Origin: a virus
Strand: one strand, 5' to 3'
DNA length: 64,000 nt
Virus record (IMG/VR): IMGVR_UViG_3300035698_010479
Coordinates: 164,459 to 228,458 of that record
Part shown: one piece after another, positions 10,301 through 25,300 of the stretch
Layout: each line of letters starts with the position of its first letter
Numbering within the stretch: position 1 is the stretch's first letter
Translations under genes and position numbers: made by a program
Notes under the pieces: generated by a model
Databases searched by the model: none
The model's input: the letters and a program-made list of their open reading frames with translations, nothing else
Told to the model about the DNA's origin: nothing

Positions 10301-13300
10301 AACTAAGAGCATTCTTTAATTCATCCTTACTAGCACCACCCAAACTTTCAGTTGTTTGAGAAGATACTTCACGCATGGAATTAAAATCTTGTTCATTTAT
10401 GGGCGTTCCACGGTCAACTAAACTATTCATTAAATCGTTTAATTTTTTGTAACCATTATCTAGACTAACTATAGCAGATCTATCAGATTCCTTATTTTTG
10501 GATACTCCAGCAGTATCAAAATCGGTATAATTGTTATCAGCTATGCGCTCTTGTATTTTTATACGGGAAGAAGCAATTGCTGCCTGATAATCTTGTCCTG
10601 GCCTAATCGCGTCACGTATAGCTTGCGAAGAACGTAATCTCTCTTCATGTTGTTTGTATTCTTCTTGTTTCTTTGGTAGATTAGCATTTCCTAGTTTGGC
10701 CTGCATCCATTCCTGAGGAGAAGTACTTTGCCCATGCATAGTTTTAAGATACTGTGCCTTCTCTATATCAAACTGGTTGGACTTACCGCTTATTAAAGTA
10801 CCTCCACCATTTCTAGCAAAATCCTCACGCTGATTTATATCTATTTGTTGAGGTGCAAATGGACTTGAACCTCCATATAAACTATCCAATTTACTTTGCA
10901 GACCGGATGCCCCCATAGAGGCAGCATACATTGAAGTTTTTACACTAACAATAGCAGTTTCAAATTGTTTTGCTGCATCGGTGGCTTCCATAAAATTACT
11001 CATCTTCATACTAGCAACTTCTAGTGCATGTCCAGTTTCTTCTAACTCCTTTTTAGCTGCAGCAAGTGCTAAAGTTTTTGTAACAATATCACCTGATACT
11101 ATACTAGCTTGAGCACCCTTACCAAAGTAACCGTTATTAGATGTTTGAGGGTCTTCTAATTTAAGATTATTTAAGGTATCTTCTAACTCTTTAACTTTCT
11201 GTAATTGTCCATCATATAAATTAGTATTTACTTTATATTGTGACATAGTATCTTTCATACCAGCACTTGCTTGAAGATGTGCATATTGTGTGTTACTTAT
11301 ACTATCCACACTATTAGGTATTAAAGATATATCATTTGTAGCACCTCTTAGTCTACCACCCATACCTCTATTATTAACATTATACAATGCATCAGTACGT
11401 ACACTGGTAATAGTAGCAAGTTTATTTTTAATATTCTCTATAGTTCTAGCTGCTGCGTCTGTCTCTTTAATTACAGAATGTAATGCTACCCTATAGCCAT
11501 CTTGTTTTTCTGTAACATTTTCAAGTTCTTTACCTATGTCTTTTAAAAAATCGTCCCATTTTTCAAGTTCATCAGCATCAGTAGCTTGTGATCTATTCTG
11601 CAAACCAGCATTCATCCTCGAAGTAAGACCTACTTTTTTATCTTCTAAAGCTGAGTACTCTTTTAAAACATTCTGTCCTCTATATTTATGGTTCAGAGAG
11701 TCCTCTGGATTAACAGAGTTTATAACCCTTAAAGAGAAATTTTTAAAATCCTCGGCCCAATCTGTTGGCCCGTAAATACCTTTTTGATCTTCTTTTCTTT
11801 TTTGAACTAGTTGGTAAAGTTCCATACTATTTAAATCGGTAACCCCTTTGGTTTCTATATTTAAATCTTTAGGTCCAGAGAAGCCCTCAAAAGCACCAGT
11901 ACCAAGTTTAAGAGAATTCTTAAAATTTTCAGCAAAATTAGCATCAGCTATTGACTTATTCATAGCCTCAATCTGCATTAAGAATTTTTCAGCAATATCT
12001 GCCTTTCTCATCTCTTCTTTTAGTGTGGCTATCTCTTTATTATACTTGTCATGCTCAGATATTAAAGAACTTTCAATAGCCGCAGTATCATCAAGTGCTT
12101 TATTATATTCTTTCGCAGTATCAAAAATTCTGGATACTTCTTCAGTGGGTACCTCTGCCCCGTTGTTACCGTCAGCCATTGGGTTACGTGTAGTATCATA
12201 AACTTTTTGAGCTGCCTCTGAATTAGCAAGTATAGCATCATATATTGCAGTGTTTTCACCCTCGGCTAAATTACCTAAGTCTGTTGCTTTGGTTTTATCA
12301 GCTGATTTCTCTGCAGCGTACCTTGATAAAGTAAATGCTGAAGCAGCAGCTGCCGCTTGAGCGAACCTATTCACACTATCTTGGTCAAGTGATACAACAG
12401 ACGCTGGTAAACTAGAAACTTCACCACCATTGGTATATCCCCTAACTACACCACCATTAGCAAAAGAAGTCTTTTGTCCGTGTTGTAATTTTTTTAGGTT
12501 TGTCTCACCTATTTTAGAAGCGTCTTCAGGTGATATAAAGTATTCCCCATTACTTACACGTATATCTGATTTTGCTGACCCGCCGGATGCAAACTCGATC
12601 TGTTCTTTAGCATTCTGTGCATACTTAGAAGGTACTATAAAAGAACCGTCTGGCACGTCATTCATATTGATAGAGTCAGATGTACCTGTTCCAGGACCTT
12701 TAATCATACCTGAACCTACAGTACCACCGCCAGCATGTCCAGCTAAAGAGTCGTTATACTTATCGTAAATGTCTTCATCTTCATTTAAATTTGCATATAA
12801 TAGTGAGCCTCCAGCAGCTCCTAAAGTTCCTGTAGCAAGCGCCTCATACATTTTAGGATTTGCCTTCTTAAATGCCTCATAGGCACTAGGGGAAGCCGTA
12901 GCGGTTGCTTTAATTGCAGCTGTAGTTTTTCGAGCACCTGTTACTAAATTTTTATTTTGTAAAATTTTCCCTATTTCGGCCAAACCAGAGGCAGCTGCTC
13001 CTATACCTAAACCAACGCCTGTACCAGTTAATTTTAATAAACCCTTAAGCCCTGTAGATATAAAACCACCACTAGCGTAAGATTCCTCTTCATTGTTAAG
13101 CAAGGAATAAGCACCTAAAGATCCTGCGGCAATTGCAGAATATTTTAATTTTGACATTTTAGATAGTTTATCCTGCAAGCCAGCTTTTGTATTTTTTATA
13201 TCTTCTAAATTAGGTGCTTTACTAGATATAAAATCCTTACCCATAAGTGCACCATCAATTAAGAAACTGGCAGCTGTACCAACACCAGGAATGTTACTAA

Positions 13301-16300
13301 CTAATCCAGAAGCCATTTCCATACCGGCACCTAGATAGTCACCTATGGCTGCTCTTTCAGCAGCAAATCCTGCGGCGGCTACTGTACCTATGCCTGGTAT
13401 CTTTTTAAGGCCTATCTTACTTGCAGCCTTAGCTGTATATTTACCTATAGTGCCTTTTGTGTTACTTATAGCATCCCCTAAAAACATTTTAGTTACTTCA
13501 GAATTAAAACCAGCTTTCTTACCAAAAGAAGCTGCAATATCAGCTCCTTTTGTTTCAGCAGTAGCTTGGAAAGCTTTAAGCTTGTCTAAGGTATCAGCCC
13601 CAAACCCCGTGGCCTTACTGTAGCCTAATGGGTCTGATACTGCACCTTTTAAAAGAGTAGCTTGATAACGAGCTTTTTCTAAAGTATCCCCTAAAAACAT
13701 TTTAGTTACTTCAGAATTAAAACCAGCTTTCTTACCAAAAGAAGCTGCAATATCAGCTCCTTTTGTTTCAGCAGTAGCTTGGAAAGCTTTAAGCTTGTCT
13801 AATCTGTCATTAACGTAGCCGCCGTCAGCGTACATAACTGGTGGACCATTTTTTAAAGCGTCTAATACTGGTTTTAACTTTTTACGCTGTTCTTCAGTTA
13901 AAACTTCCTCACCTGCAGTAAGTAGGGATGGTTGTACATCACCTGTACCTGGTACTATTTGTTTAACGGTACCACCAGTAGAAAACTTTTGTATGAAACC
14001 TCCAGCAGCATTACCTGGAGTAGATTCAGAACTACCATTAACTGCATCTGTATTGTTTTTTAATGCTTCAACTAAGGCGTCCAATGCGCCTAAAGATGCT
14101 GTAGCTGCGTAATCAGCTGCTTTACCTGTAAATTCTCCGGCTGAAGACATTTTACCTTTTATATCTTCGTAAGACTCACCAGTTTTTATCTTAGCACCCT
14201 CATATACTTTTGAAGCTTCTTCTTTGAGGTTGACCTCCTCACCACGTGCCATTTTATCCGCAGAAGATTTAATAGCATCTTGGCTTGTGGTTTTAACATA
14301 CTCTTTTAACTCAGCTAATTTATCTTTTAAATCTTGTGCACCTTGATTAACAGATTCCTTTGTATTTTCGCGTAAGTCTGCATTTGGATTTTCTACTTTA
14401 CGTTTAAATTCTTTAGCTTTCCATTCAGCGTCAAATACAACGTTATCTTTTGTATTACTAAATGATTTTGATGCAGCTGAATATTTTGCATCTCTATCAT
14501 CATTTTCCTTATTAGGTGTTACCTTAAGGTCTAAGGTTTCTTCTGTAAACTGCTTCATAAAACCTTCAGAGGCATCCTTAAATCTACTAGCAGCTTTACC
14601 TTGTTTTAGTGTACTGAATATACCATCGTCTTTCATTGCTGCAGCAAATATCGTAACTTCTTTACCAAAATCTTTTACCAACGGTGGCAAATCATCACCG
14701 GTCATACCTTGATTTAATTTAGCTGCACCATAAACACCAAGAGCTGCCCCGCCTGCACCAATTCGTTTGATATTGTCTTCGGACATTCCTAAATTACGCG
14801 CTAAAAGCATACCGCCAGAAGTACCACCGGCAGCATATCGCATAGTACCATACATTCTAGCTTTCTTCTCTTCTGCAGCTTTGGCAGTTGTGAGTGACTC
14901 CATCTGAGGAGCATAGTCAATGAAGCCTACTTCGTTCTCTCTCTTTTTTAGATCTTGAATTTCTTTTTCATAATTTTCAATCTTCTTATTTGAGAAGTTG
15001 CTATTAAAGGCTTGGTATACACCAAAACCAGTAGCGGCTCCGGCTATATTTTTTGAGTTTAGTATTGTGCTCTCTTTTGACTTAGCTATATTTTCAGCTT
15101 GTATGCTCTGTACACCCTCTACAGTTTTATCGAAAGTAGGTGTACCTTTCTTGGTTACTAAACCAAACCAAGATTTTTCGTCAGGCATATTAGCTTTCAT
15201 TTCTGAAGATAATGTTTTGAAATCCAAACCACCAAAAGCTCTCTGAATAAGTTCTTCACCTTTGAAGTCGCCTGAACCAAATATACCACTATTTACTTTA
15301 TTAGTAGCACCAACTATACCCATACGGTCTACCAACTGCTTAGTAAGGTTATCTAAAGCAGCATTTGCTTTAGTAGTTTTATCAACATCTCCAGCAGAAG
15401 CTGCCTCATTTCTAATAGATGCTACCCGGTCTAATGCCTCGCTTAAACGTTCATTTTTAGTAATATTTGGCGATGGTAACATGAAATCCAATGCGTCCAT
15501 AAAACTAGTTTGCATAGCTTCAGAACCAGCCGTATCCGATAGATTATTTAGTATTTCATCTAATTTATCTACAGTTTTAGCAGTGTTCTCCGCAGTATTA
15601 CTAGTATCTATCTTAAGTTCTGCAATACCTAAATCACCTGTCTTAGCTACTATGTCTGTGTATTTAGCAAAATCCTTATCACCTATAGTCGAACCAAAAC
15701 CACCTGATAGATTTTTTATACTTTCTAGAGCTACTTTTGATCTTTCTACAGTATACATCTGTTCAGCTTTACCAGATTTTCTAATTTCTAACTCTTTAAG
15801 TTTTTTGGAGTTTTCTTCAAATTTAGAAGACTTTATTAATAATCGTTCTTGTGAAGATAAATCTGCCTTATTATATTTACCTAAATCTACGTTGGCTAAT
15901 GAAGCATCTCTACCTTTTAATAGACCAGAAGTTTCTTTTGATAAAGGAGATCTTGTCTTCTCTACTGCTATGTTTTCCTTAACAGCACGAGTATTAGCTT
16001 CCATAGTTTTAGTCAAATCAGCGAATACTGCACGATACTGTAAAACTACTTGATTATTTCTAAGTATATTTTGAAGCTTCATTAGAGACTCGTAAAGACC
16101 AGTCGACATTTCAACACTACTTGTGTCCAAACCGTCAAGATGCATTTTTTCCAACTGCTCTAAACTAGTTTTGTATTCATGGAGAGGTTTATTGTAATAT
16201 TTTTCAAAATCATCAGCCCAACCTTTCTGAAAAGGTGACTCACCAAAACCTTCAGTAGGATTAAAACCTTTATCTCCTTGAATAATAGTAGATGTACTAA

Positions 16301-19300
16301 TGTCGCTAAAGAAACGTTCTCCAAGATTGAAGTCTGTTTTGAACCCCTTCTTAGCTAGACCTACTAACCCTGCACTGGCACCAGTAATAATAGTACCTAA
16401 CGCATCTATTCTTTCGGACATATCTTGTTCTATAACTTTAGTTGGTAATATAGATTCAACTAAATCCTGCATATTATTATCAAATTTACGTTCGTCTATT
16501 TTTAAAGTCTTAGAGTTAAAGTAAGTAGCTACCCATTCAAATATACCATCTGAAGTTTCCTTAAGTTTTACAATGGCTTGTTGTCCTGCCATATTGAAAC
16601 CTTTGGCAGCGTCATCTGTAAAAGTAACTAGGTCACCGCTTAATACTTTACCCTCTCTTTTTGATACACCAGCAGTTTCTGTATTAGCTACACTAAGTGC
16701 TTTAGTAGCACCAAGATTATTACTTTCAGGGAACAAACGTTTCATTACCTCTGCTCCTAATACATCCTCTTTTGTAACCTTTCCTTTCACACCTTTAACA
16801 TTAAACTGGGGCTCAACGTCTATCATCAACTGATAGCCCGCCTGTAATTCGTCAGCACCCATTATACTAGCTACTTCGTCTTTACCAAAACCAGCTGTTG
16901 GTATGTTTGATAATGATCTTTTAAATTCAGAATATGTAACATTAAAAGTATCTTTAATCTTAGCCAATTTACCCTGTAGATTTTTTATATCGTCATCATA
17001 AACTGTGGACATGGGCGAAGCGTTTTTCTTTGCAACTAAATTATTAAGCTTTCCTGTAAGTATTTCAAGACTTTTAGCAGGTGCTACACTTATCTGATTA
17101 CTTATTAATTCACCTATAATAGGTATCTCTTTAGTAAGGTCTTTAAGTTCACTCTTCCACGTTTCAGAACCATCTGTTTTTGTTAGTGCCTCTATATGTC
17201 TAGCAGCAACACTAGAATCCTTTGCGGCTAAATCTCTAACTTTAGACCTCTCAAAAGTATTTAAAAGTGTTTGATAATTATCAGAAGTTCTTAGGATAAC
17301 ATTACCAAGCTTGTCGTAACCAGAGATCATATTTGTATTTTCTCTAGCTATTTTTTCACCTAATTTTAATGCGTCTGTCTGTACAGATGATAGGGCATTT
17401 AAAGGATTAACATAGGTACCAAGATACTTCTGTCTATCAGCAGTTGCTGGGTCTTCACTTTTAGCTACATCCTTTAACTTTCTCTTAATATCCCCTGTAG
17501 ATTTTTCAGTATCTCTGATACTAAACAAATCTGTCTCATCTTTTGTTATGGCACCATACATAGAATCAGCAAAATCTTTAGAAGATCTTGTCGTCTTCAT
17601 GAATTCAGCGCCAAGTGTTTTTATAGCGGGTGTCAACAAACCCAAAGTTAATAACATTGGTGCCATAGATTTTATAACACCTGCGTTATCTTTGGCCCAG
17701 TTTTTAAATATATCCCCACCGGCACCTAATTTTTTTGAAAACTCATCTATAAAGATACCAGCAGCAGCACCACCTAATCCAGCCACCTCTGTTGCCACAC
17801 CTAGGAAAGATGAAGCAACTTTACCTATACCTTTCATACCGCCTAAAGCAAATGCACCTTTTACGCCTTCTGATTTAGAATATTTTGATGCTGCCCCACC
17901 TGCCAAATCTTTATATGTAACATCTTCGTCTTTTCCATATTTACCACCGCCTAGCGATGATACAACGGCACTCAACCAAGAGCTACCTCTAACCATAGAT
18001 TGTCCAAAACCCTGACCAGCTTTACCAGTACCTTGTAAACCCCCTCCTACTGTGTCATTAAAAGATTTTCCAGCTGATACTAACATGTAAGCAGCCTTTC
18101 CTAAAGCTGATTCAAAATCTCTAATACCTTTACCCTGGCCTCTGCCTTCTACTTGGTCAGCTACTAATGTTTTCAAACCTCTTGAAGATGGGTCAGTAGC
18201 CCCTGCACCCATTATTTCAAAAGAAGCTGTTTTAAGTTCATCTTTTATAGAACCTATTAAATTACCAACTATAGGTGTACCACCAGAAAAGAAGTTAGAT
18301 ATAGTATCTAGAATTTTAGCGCCTTTAGATAAATAGGTAAATAACCCTAACGCGGCTACACTGGCTATCTTAAAAGAGGCTGGTATAGCAGAGACAGTTT
18401 CAGCCATAGCTCGCATACCCTGAAGACCAAACTTGGCTGCTGGGAAAGCTATTTTACCAAAAGCCAACTGTAATTCTAGGGAAGCTGACTTGGTCTGTTC
18501 AACTTGTTTCGAGTAAGTCTGCATTAACTCTGCATTTCTTCTTGAAGCCGAACCTTGTGAATTCATACTATCTTGCACGCCGTCCAATGCTTCCTGCCAG
18601 TTATCCATAAGAACAAGTAAAGAGTTATATTGTCTAGTACCACCTATAGCCTGTGCTACAGTTAGTTTCTGGGCACTATTTAACTCTTTCCATTTCTCTG
18701 CTAGGCCGCTAAGAATATCAAAGCCGCCACGTAACTCACCTGCACCGGTTATAGTAGGAACATTAAGCTTAGCCAACTCATTAGGTCCTTTCTCAGAAGA
18801 TAATCTTCTCATTATAAATCTCAAGGAAGTACCTACCTCTTTACCAGACTGTCTAGTAACAGAACCTATAGAGGCCACAATACCGTTTAACTGGTCAAAA
18901 GTAATACCAGCTGTGCTAGCAGCTGCTGCTGACTTTTTAATAGCTTCAGCCATATCACCTGCTGTAATAGCATGTTTAGATTCAACTTCAGACCATGAAT
19001 CTAAGAAACGCATAGATCTATCACCCTCAGTTCTAAACACCTTCATAGCTGCGGTAAGAGCTTCTGTAGCATCTTTTGCTTTTAACGTAGTAACGTTAGC
19101 AGCCAACATAGATGTGTTAGTTCTATCGGTAACTTCTGATTGAGACAAGCCCTGTTGCGCGTATACAACCATAGCATCTATAACACCAGTAGTACCGGTG
19201 CCATACTCTTTGGCCATACCAACAGCCGATTTCTGTAAACCGGAAAAATCTGTAGTTTTAGCTGGCATAACCATTTTTAATCTTGCCATACCTACTTCTA

Positions 19301-22300
19301 CTTCTGCTACTGTTTCAACTGCCTCTTTTAATTTATCTACGCCGCCATAAATTAATGAAGAAGCTGCGCCCCATTTTACAGCTCTCTCAATAGCCCCTAA
19401 GAAGCCTCTATTGGCACCAGCTAGAGAAGCTGCCATATCTTCTTGTTTTGCTGTAAAAATACCTACTGTTTGTCCTGCAGTATCTACAGACTCACTTAAT
19501 TTATGAAAAAGAACTCGTTGATTTTCGATAGGTTTACCAGAATCATCAAATACCTTAGCATCATAAGTATAACGCTCTCCTACCTTTGCACCACCCTCTT
19601 CGTTACCTTTACCGTAGTATTCCCGTAATTTTGATATATTGCGTTTATGTAAGTTAGCTTGCATTTCTGGATCGGCCCATTTAGGTACCTGTACAACACC
19701 CGTGTCACCCCATACACCTGGTCCACCAGGTTGTGTTTTTCTTCCCATATCAACTTTAGAGAGCTTATTTTCTGCGTCTTTTAAAAGTTTAATAGTAGTT
19801 TCTAAATTCTTACTTTCTACAGATAGTGGGCTATCAGAGACATTAAACTGTTTAAATAACTCTAAAGCACTTCTAAGTCTTGTTACTCTCTCTGCGGCAC
19901 CCTCAAAATTCCAGGCCTCAGCAATCTCAGGTCCTAGTCTTTCCAGTAATCTACCATTACTCATGAGAGCTATGGATTCATCGTTCATTTCTGTAAGGTC
20001 TTTTATAGCATTTCTTGCTTTGTCTGTAGGTGCAGTTATATTACCTCTATTTTTACCAGAAAGATCTCCTGTTATATCATCAAATACTTTTTTAAGTAAG
20101 TCACTATCTGGATCAGTTATATCACCTAAATCCCTATTTGATTTTCTTTGTATATCTACAGGAGCTTGATATACACCAGCTGCTTTAGCTATATCTGGAA
20201 AAGCCCAAACTTTATTAGCAGTATATATGTCGCTTCTTTTACCAGTATCATCCGTTATTTTTTTCTGTACAGCAGTAACAGCTGATTCTAGTCTATTATA
20301 AGCCTTACCTTCTTCATTACCACCCATACCTTTAACACTTTCATAAGCTATTTGGGCTTCCTCTGCCTTATCCATTAAATACCCTACTACAGCGTCTTTA
20401 TATAGCCGCCACGCAGTAGATATGTCTTTACCCGACATACCCTGTGCAGGATCTTGTTGATTCAATATACGGGCATTTTTAGTGAAATCTAGGAATTCTG
20501 ATACATCTATACCTCCACGGTCTTTTGCCCCTTCGATATAATCCTGAGCTTCTGTTGTAAGTTTCTTAGCTTCATTATTAAAATCCATACCCCTAGCTTC
20601 ATACAAAGATTTGGAAGCGTCCCTTAATAATTGTAAATTAGACAACTCTACTGACGGGCCTGTTCCTTCATGTGGTTGTAATGTTTGTGCTCTACCCGCA
20701 GCTGATTTACGTTGTTCTTCCGTAGTTTTAAATTTATCTACAGTTTGATTTATATTTCCTATACCTGAGTCATCATCTTTAAACGCACCTGTGGTATAAG
20801 CAGAATTACCTGTATTGCCAAGATTAGCGGAGTCTATTAATTGGCCTAATAATTTTACAGGGAATACTAGACTAGCATTAATACCTTCAATGAATACTGG
20901 AATTACTCCTCCAGTTGTTGGTATAGCTAGTTTAGTACCTTCTGGTGGACTAGGTGGTAAGTTGCCTCCTGTTACGCCTGTATTAAATGCTGGGTGTGGT
21001 GGCTCTTCACCTCTATTAGTATTGTACTCAACCCCAGTTTGATTTTGTGGTGTAATAGTAGGTATAACACTTGCTGATTCTTGAGTTTTAAATACTCCAA
21101 GAGATGCGTTAGCTATAGCATCTTTATCTTCAGTAACACCTATAGATATATCTCTTCCAGCTGTTGGTAATGGATCTTTTCTGTATCCTGATACTTCTGA
21201 AATTCTAGACATCCTGGCACGAAGTATTTCCAAGTCTCCTAGTTTATCATTATACTTAGAAATACTATCTATCTCTTCAGATTTAGCATTCTCAGGGATA
21301 TCCGATAATTTAGCTACATGTTCAGGAGAAGTAAGTATACTATTTTGCTTTCTATCACTTATAGGTGCTAAACCTAAAGTATTTTCCATGGAGCCTATTA
21401 ATTCTTTTATAGGTCCCATAGGTGCTTTACCTAAGGCAAACTGTTCACTAGTTGTTCCATATAGCAAACTACTAGCTTTAGAATAATCTTTTTGATTAAC
21501 ACCTTCTTTCCCTAGAGAATCAAAAGTCTTTACAAGCTCAGCGTAAGCGCCTTTACTTCTAAATGTCTTAGCTACTGAGTCCAAACCATCTTTAAATTGT
21601 TCATCGAAGGTATCATCTACTTGGAAACCACCAGTTCTAAATTTATACATAGGGTCATTAATATTAGTGACCATACTAGATACATCTATACCCTTAGGTG
21701 GGTTACCATCTTTAGGCTCATAACGTTTACTTAATATTTTATAAGCCACCTCAGCGCTCATTGGTTTTTCACTTTTAGCTTGAATACCCTTTATTGCTAA
21801 CTGTTCAATAGTACTTTGAAGATCTCTTAAAAACCCATCAAAGCCTAGATTCTTTACTAAAGTGTCAGTTAAGTCAGATCTATTCATATCAGAAACATTA
21901 CCTATGTTAGCACCTGTTGCTGCTACTTGATCTTTCAACTCTTGTGTAGAAAACTTACCAAAAGTATTTCTTAATGACTCCTCATTTATATTCTTAAACT
22001 TCTTTAAATCATCATAACTTTTATTTTTGTCAAGTTTCTGCATTAAGTCTGCTAAACCACTAGGACCTGTAGTAACACCTTTGACCAATTCACCAGCTAT
22101 TGGTCTCTCACCAGCATGTTTTACATCCATACCTTTTTGAATAGTAAATCTAAAGAACTCATTTAATTGAGTATTTCGTTCTCGTGTAACAAAGTCGTTA
22201 TCTATTTTTCCTGATTTAGTCTTATCAGAAAGAGCTATCTCACCTTCACCAAAACCACGTTTACTTTCATATGCACGCATAAGTTTAGTCATACTTTCAG

Positions 22301-25300
22301 TATCTGTACCAGTGTTTATTTTAAATAACTGGGCATTTACTGCTGTATCTAACTTCATATTAGCTAACTCTTCTTTCAAGTGTCCTTCAATTAAAGATTT
22401 GATATTTATATCTTTTATTGTGTCAAGCTGTAATGAAGCTGCTTGTGAAGCATCACCAAGATCTTCAATATCTTTTATAGAACTATCATCAAATTTGGCT
22501 CCTGCTTTATCAAAAATTGCTCTCATAACACGACTTACCGACTCACCGCCAGAAGTCATATTTAGATCTTGTTCTTTACTAGCCAAAATACCAACCTTCT
22601 CCTTAGGATTTAAATAAGATAAGTCTTCAGTTGTAAAGGGTTTATCAAGAAAAGAGTAACCTTTCGAGCTATCAAATTTTTTACTAAATGCTTGAGACAT
22701 ATAAGATAGTGGTAAATCACCTTGTGAAGGTTGTTTAGAATCATAGGAATAAAAATCACCAAATTTACCAGCTGTAGAGTCTATATCTTCTGTAAGCATT
22801 TTAAAATGCTTATAAATATCATTTCTAGCTTCAGATGTTTTAGCGGTATGGAGCTCAATCTGGTCGCCGTCATAATCAAGTTTCTGTGCATGAGCCACAT
22901 ATTTTGGAAGTACTGCAGATATCGCCTCGTTTAATCTATCAATTGTATTGGTTAACTCATCGGCTTTAGGGTCATCTCCGGTATCTCTTGCAGATTCTCT
23001 TTCTATAGACAAGGTTTTTACTTTATCTTTTATAGAATTATAAACCTCTTCAAAAGCACCCATATCCATCTCAGGTGTTCCAGGTACCATTAAGGAATCA
23101 TCCCCTATACCACCTGCAGTTTGTACAAGTTTAGCTTTGTAGGGTTTTAGTGAGGAAGTTCCAGTAAATGGAAAACGTACGCTCTCTATATAAGGAGATA
23201 ATTCTTCGTTAACATACCGCTTGATATCTTCAGCCCTGTCGCCACCGTTTACTTTTTTAGCAGTGTTTTCTAGTTTATCTGAGTAGACCAACAAATCTTT
23301 TAAAGAGCCCTCAACTTGATTACCTTTATCACCATTTAATAAAAAGCCTTTATCGGCATCGTATTTCTTGGTAAAATTTACTCTAAGTTTTTCAGCTAAC
23401 TTACTAGACACACCCAACTCATGTTGTTTTAATACGGGCATACCAATTTCTTTGTACTTAGCAACATTGTCTGAATGTTCTGCAGTAAGTTTGTCAATTT
23501 TAGAAATTTCACTAGTGAGGTCTAATCCATCGATCCCACGTAATGTTTCAGAAAAAGCCATCAAATCCTCTGTCTTATCTACTGTAGCATTTGTAGCTTT
23601 TGCTAAAACTGATGGAATATTTCTAGTAAAGAAAGTTCTAGCTACTGATCCTTTTTTACCTACTAAAGTTCTTTTTAAAGATTCTTGATAAGACTGTTTG
23701 GCTCTTTCGAGACCTTCCTGTCTTTTAATTACCTGATTGTTATATTTTTCTTCTTTATCAGCACCAGTACCATAACTAAACATACTATCTTTATCACCTA
23801 AGGCACTAGATATACCACTCATAACATCTAATCTAGTACTTGAATCAGTAGCTCTTGCCAGTACACTTGTGTCTGCTTCACCGGACATGCCAGTACCAAT
23901 GAGCATATTTTTCATTGCTGCAAGAGTCGTTGGTGAATTAAACCCTTCTTTAGTTCCTAAATGTTTTACGAAATCTGACTCACTTCCTTGAGCACTATCA
24001 AATCTACCACCAGTATTATATTTACTGTTATAAAAATTTTGTACAGATTTATTTAAAGAACCCTCATCTGTAGATAGTTTACCTTGGTCATCAAGTTTGT
24101 TGAGTAACTTAAGAAGATCTTGCTTTACAGCATTTACTTTGGTCACAGCTTCGGCAGTGTCGGTATTTTCTAAGCCAGTACTTCTACCCCTACTATCTTT
24201 AGAAAAATCCTTTGTAAATAATGAAGACATTGCGTTAGAAGTAGTACTACCAAAAGCACCAGACATACCAGTAATATCAGTATCTAACAACATACTTGAA
24301 TCTTTATTATAGAAGGATTCAAGAGATCTAGACTTGTCAATAACATCTTGTAGTTTACTACCTAGTTTTTTGATGCCATAAGAGCCAGCCTGCATAGGAT
24401 CAGCGTAAGTAGTTCTTGAAATAGACCTTGGTATATATAAATCTTCACCAGGTGCATCTTTACCTTTAGTGGATGGTATAACTGTTTTATAAGCCTCAGG
24501 TAGTTTATCCGTATCAAATATGGTACCTAGTAGTGAACCTGGGTCGCCTTCATTAAAAGTTTTTGTGGCATCCTTATTTACTGATTTTAGGTCCTTTATA
24601 TCTATTTGTTTAACTGATGCCAGTACACTGGTTTTATAGGCGTCATTTGTATTTACTAAATATGTAAGGATATTATCATAGTGCTCTGCCTGCTTATCAG
24701 TAAAATTTTCATTTAGACTCTTCATAAATGCCGAGTCTTCACCAAAAGTAGAAGTGTATGCGGCGTATGCTGGTATATTTAATTTTATACCTTTACTTAA
24801 GGAGTCGATAGCACCTTTAGACCACTCTTCTGTTTGAGTAGGTTCTTCCACAATAGATAGAAACTTTTCACCAACTAAACTTTTTCTTCTTTTATTTAGT
24901 TCGTCTACAACCTCTACATAGTAACTAGATTTCTTTTCTAGTTCTATCATAGCTTTTATAGCGTCTTGTGTACTTTTATCTTGTAATTTTTCTTTAGAAA
25001 ACATACTTGTTATCTTGCTTTGAAGTTCTTCATCTGTCTTACCTGACCCTGAAAAACCTAATGCCTTACTATATTTTGAAAATGATCCACCTGAAGCACC
25101 GGATATTAAACCAGTATTCTTATCATCAATAGTATTTTTTATTACAGTATTACCCTCACTACCTGCCAAGTTATTAGCAATCATCTCTAAAGGTTCGGTT
25201 TGTAGACCACGTTTGGCAGCACCATAAGAACTAATACGTACATCAATGGCTTTAGCTACTGTCTTGTCGCCAACATGCTTATTTTTTATCTGGTCTATAC

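Noticed and set aside
15262-16053. Long plus-strand open frames opposite the tape measure gene (this one 263 codons, others at 11848-12201, 19639-20169, 29377-29748)
   Set aside because: They are antisense shadows of a well-supported 22-kb gene, lack ribosome-binding sites and have no recognisable domains.
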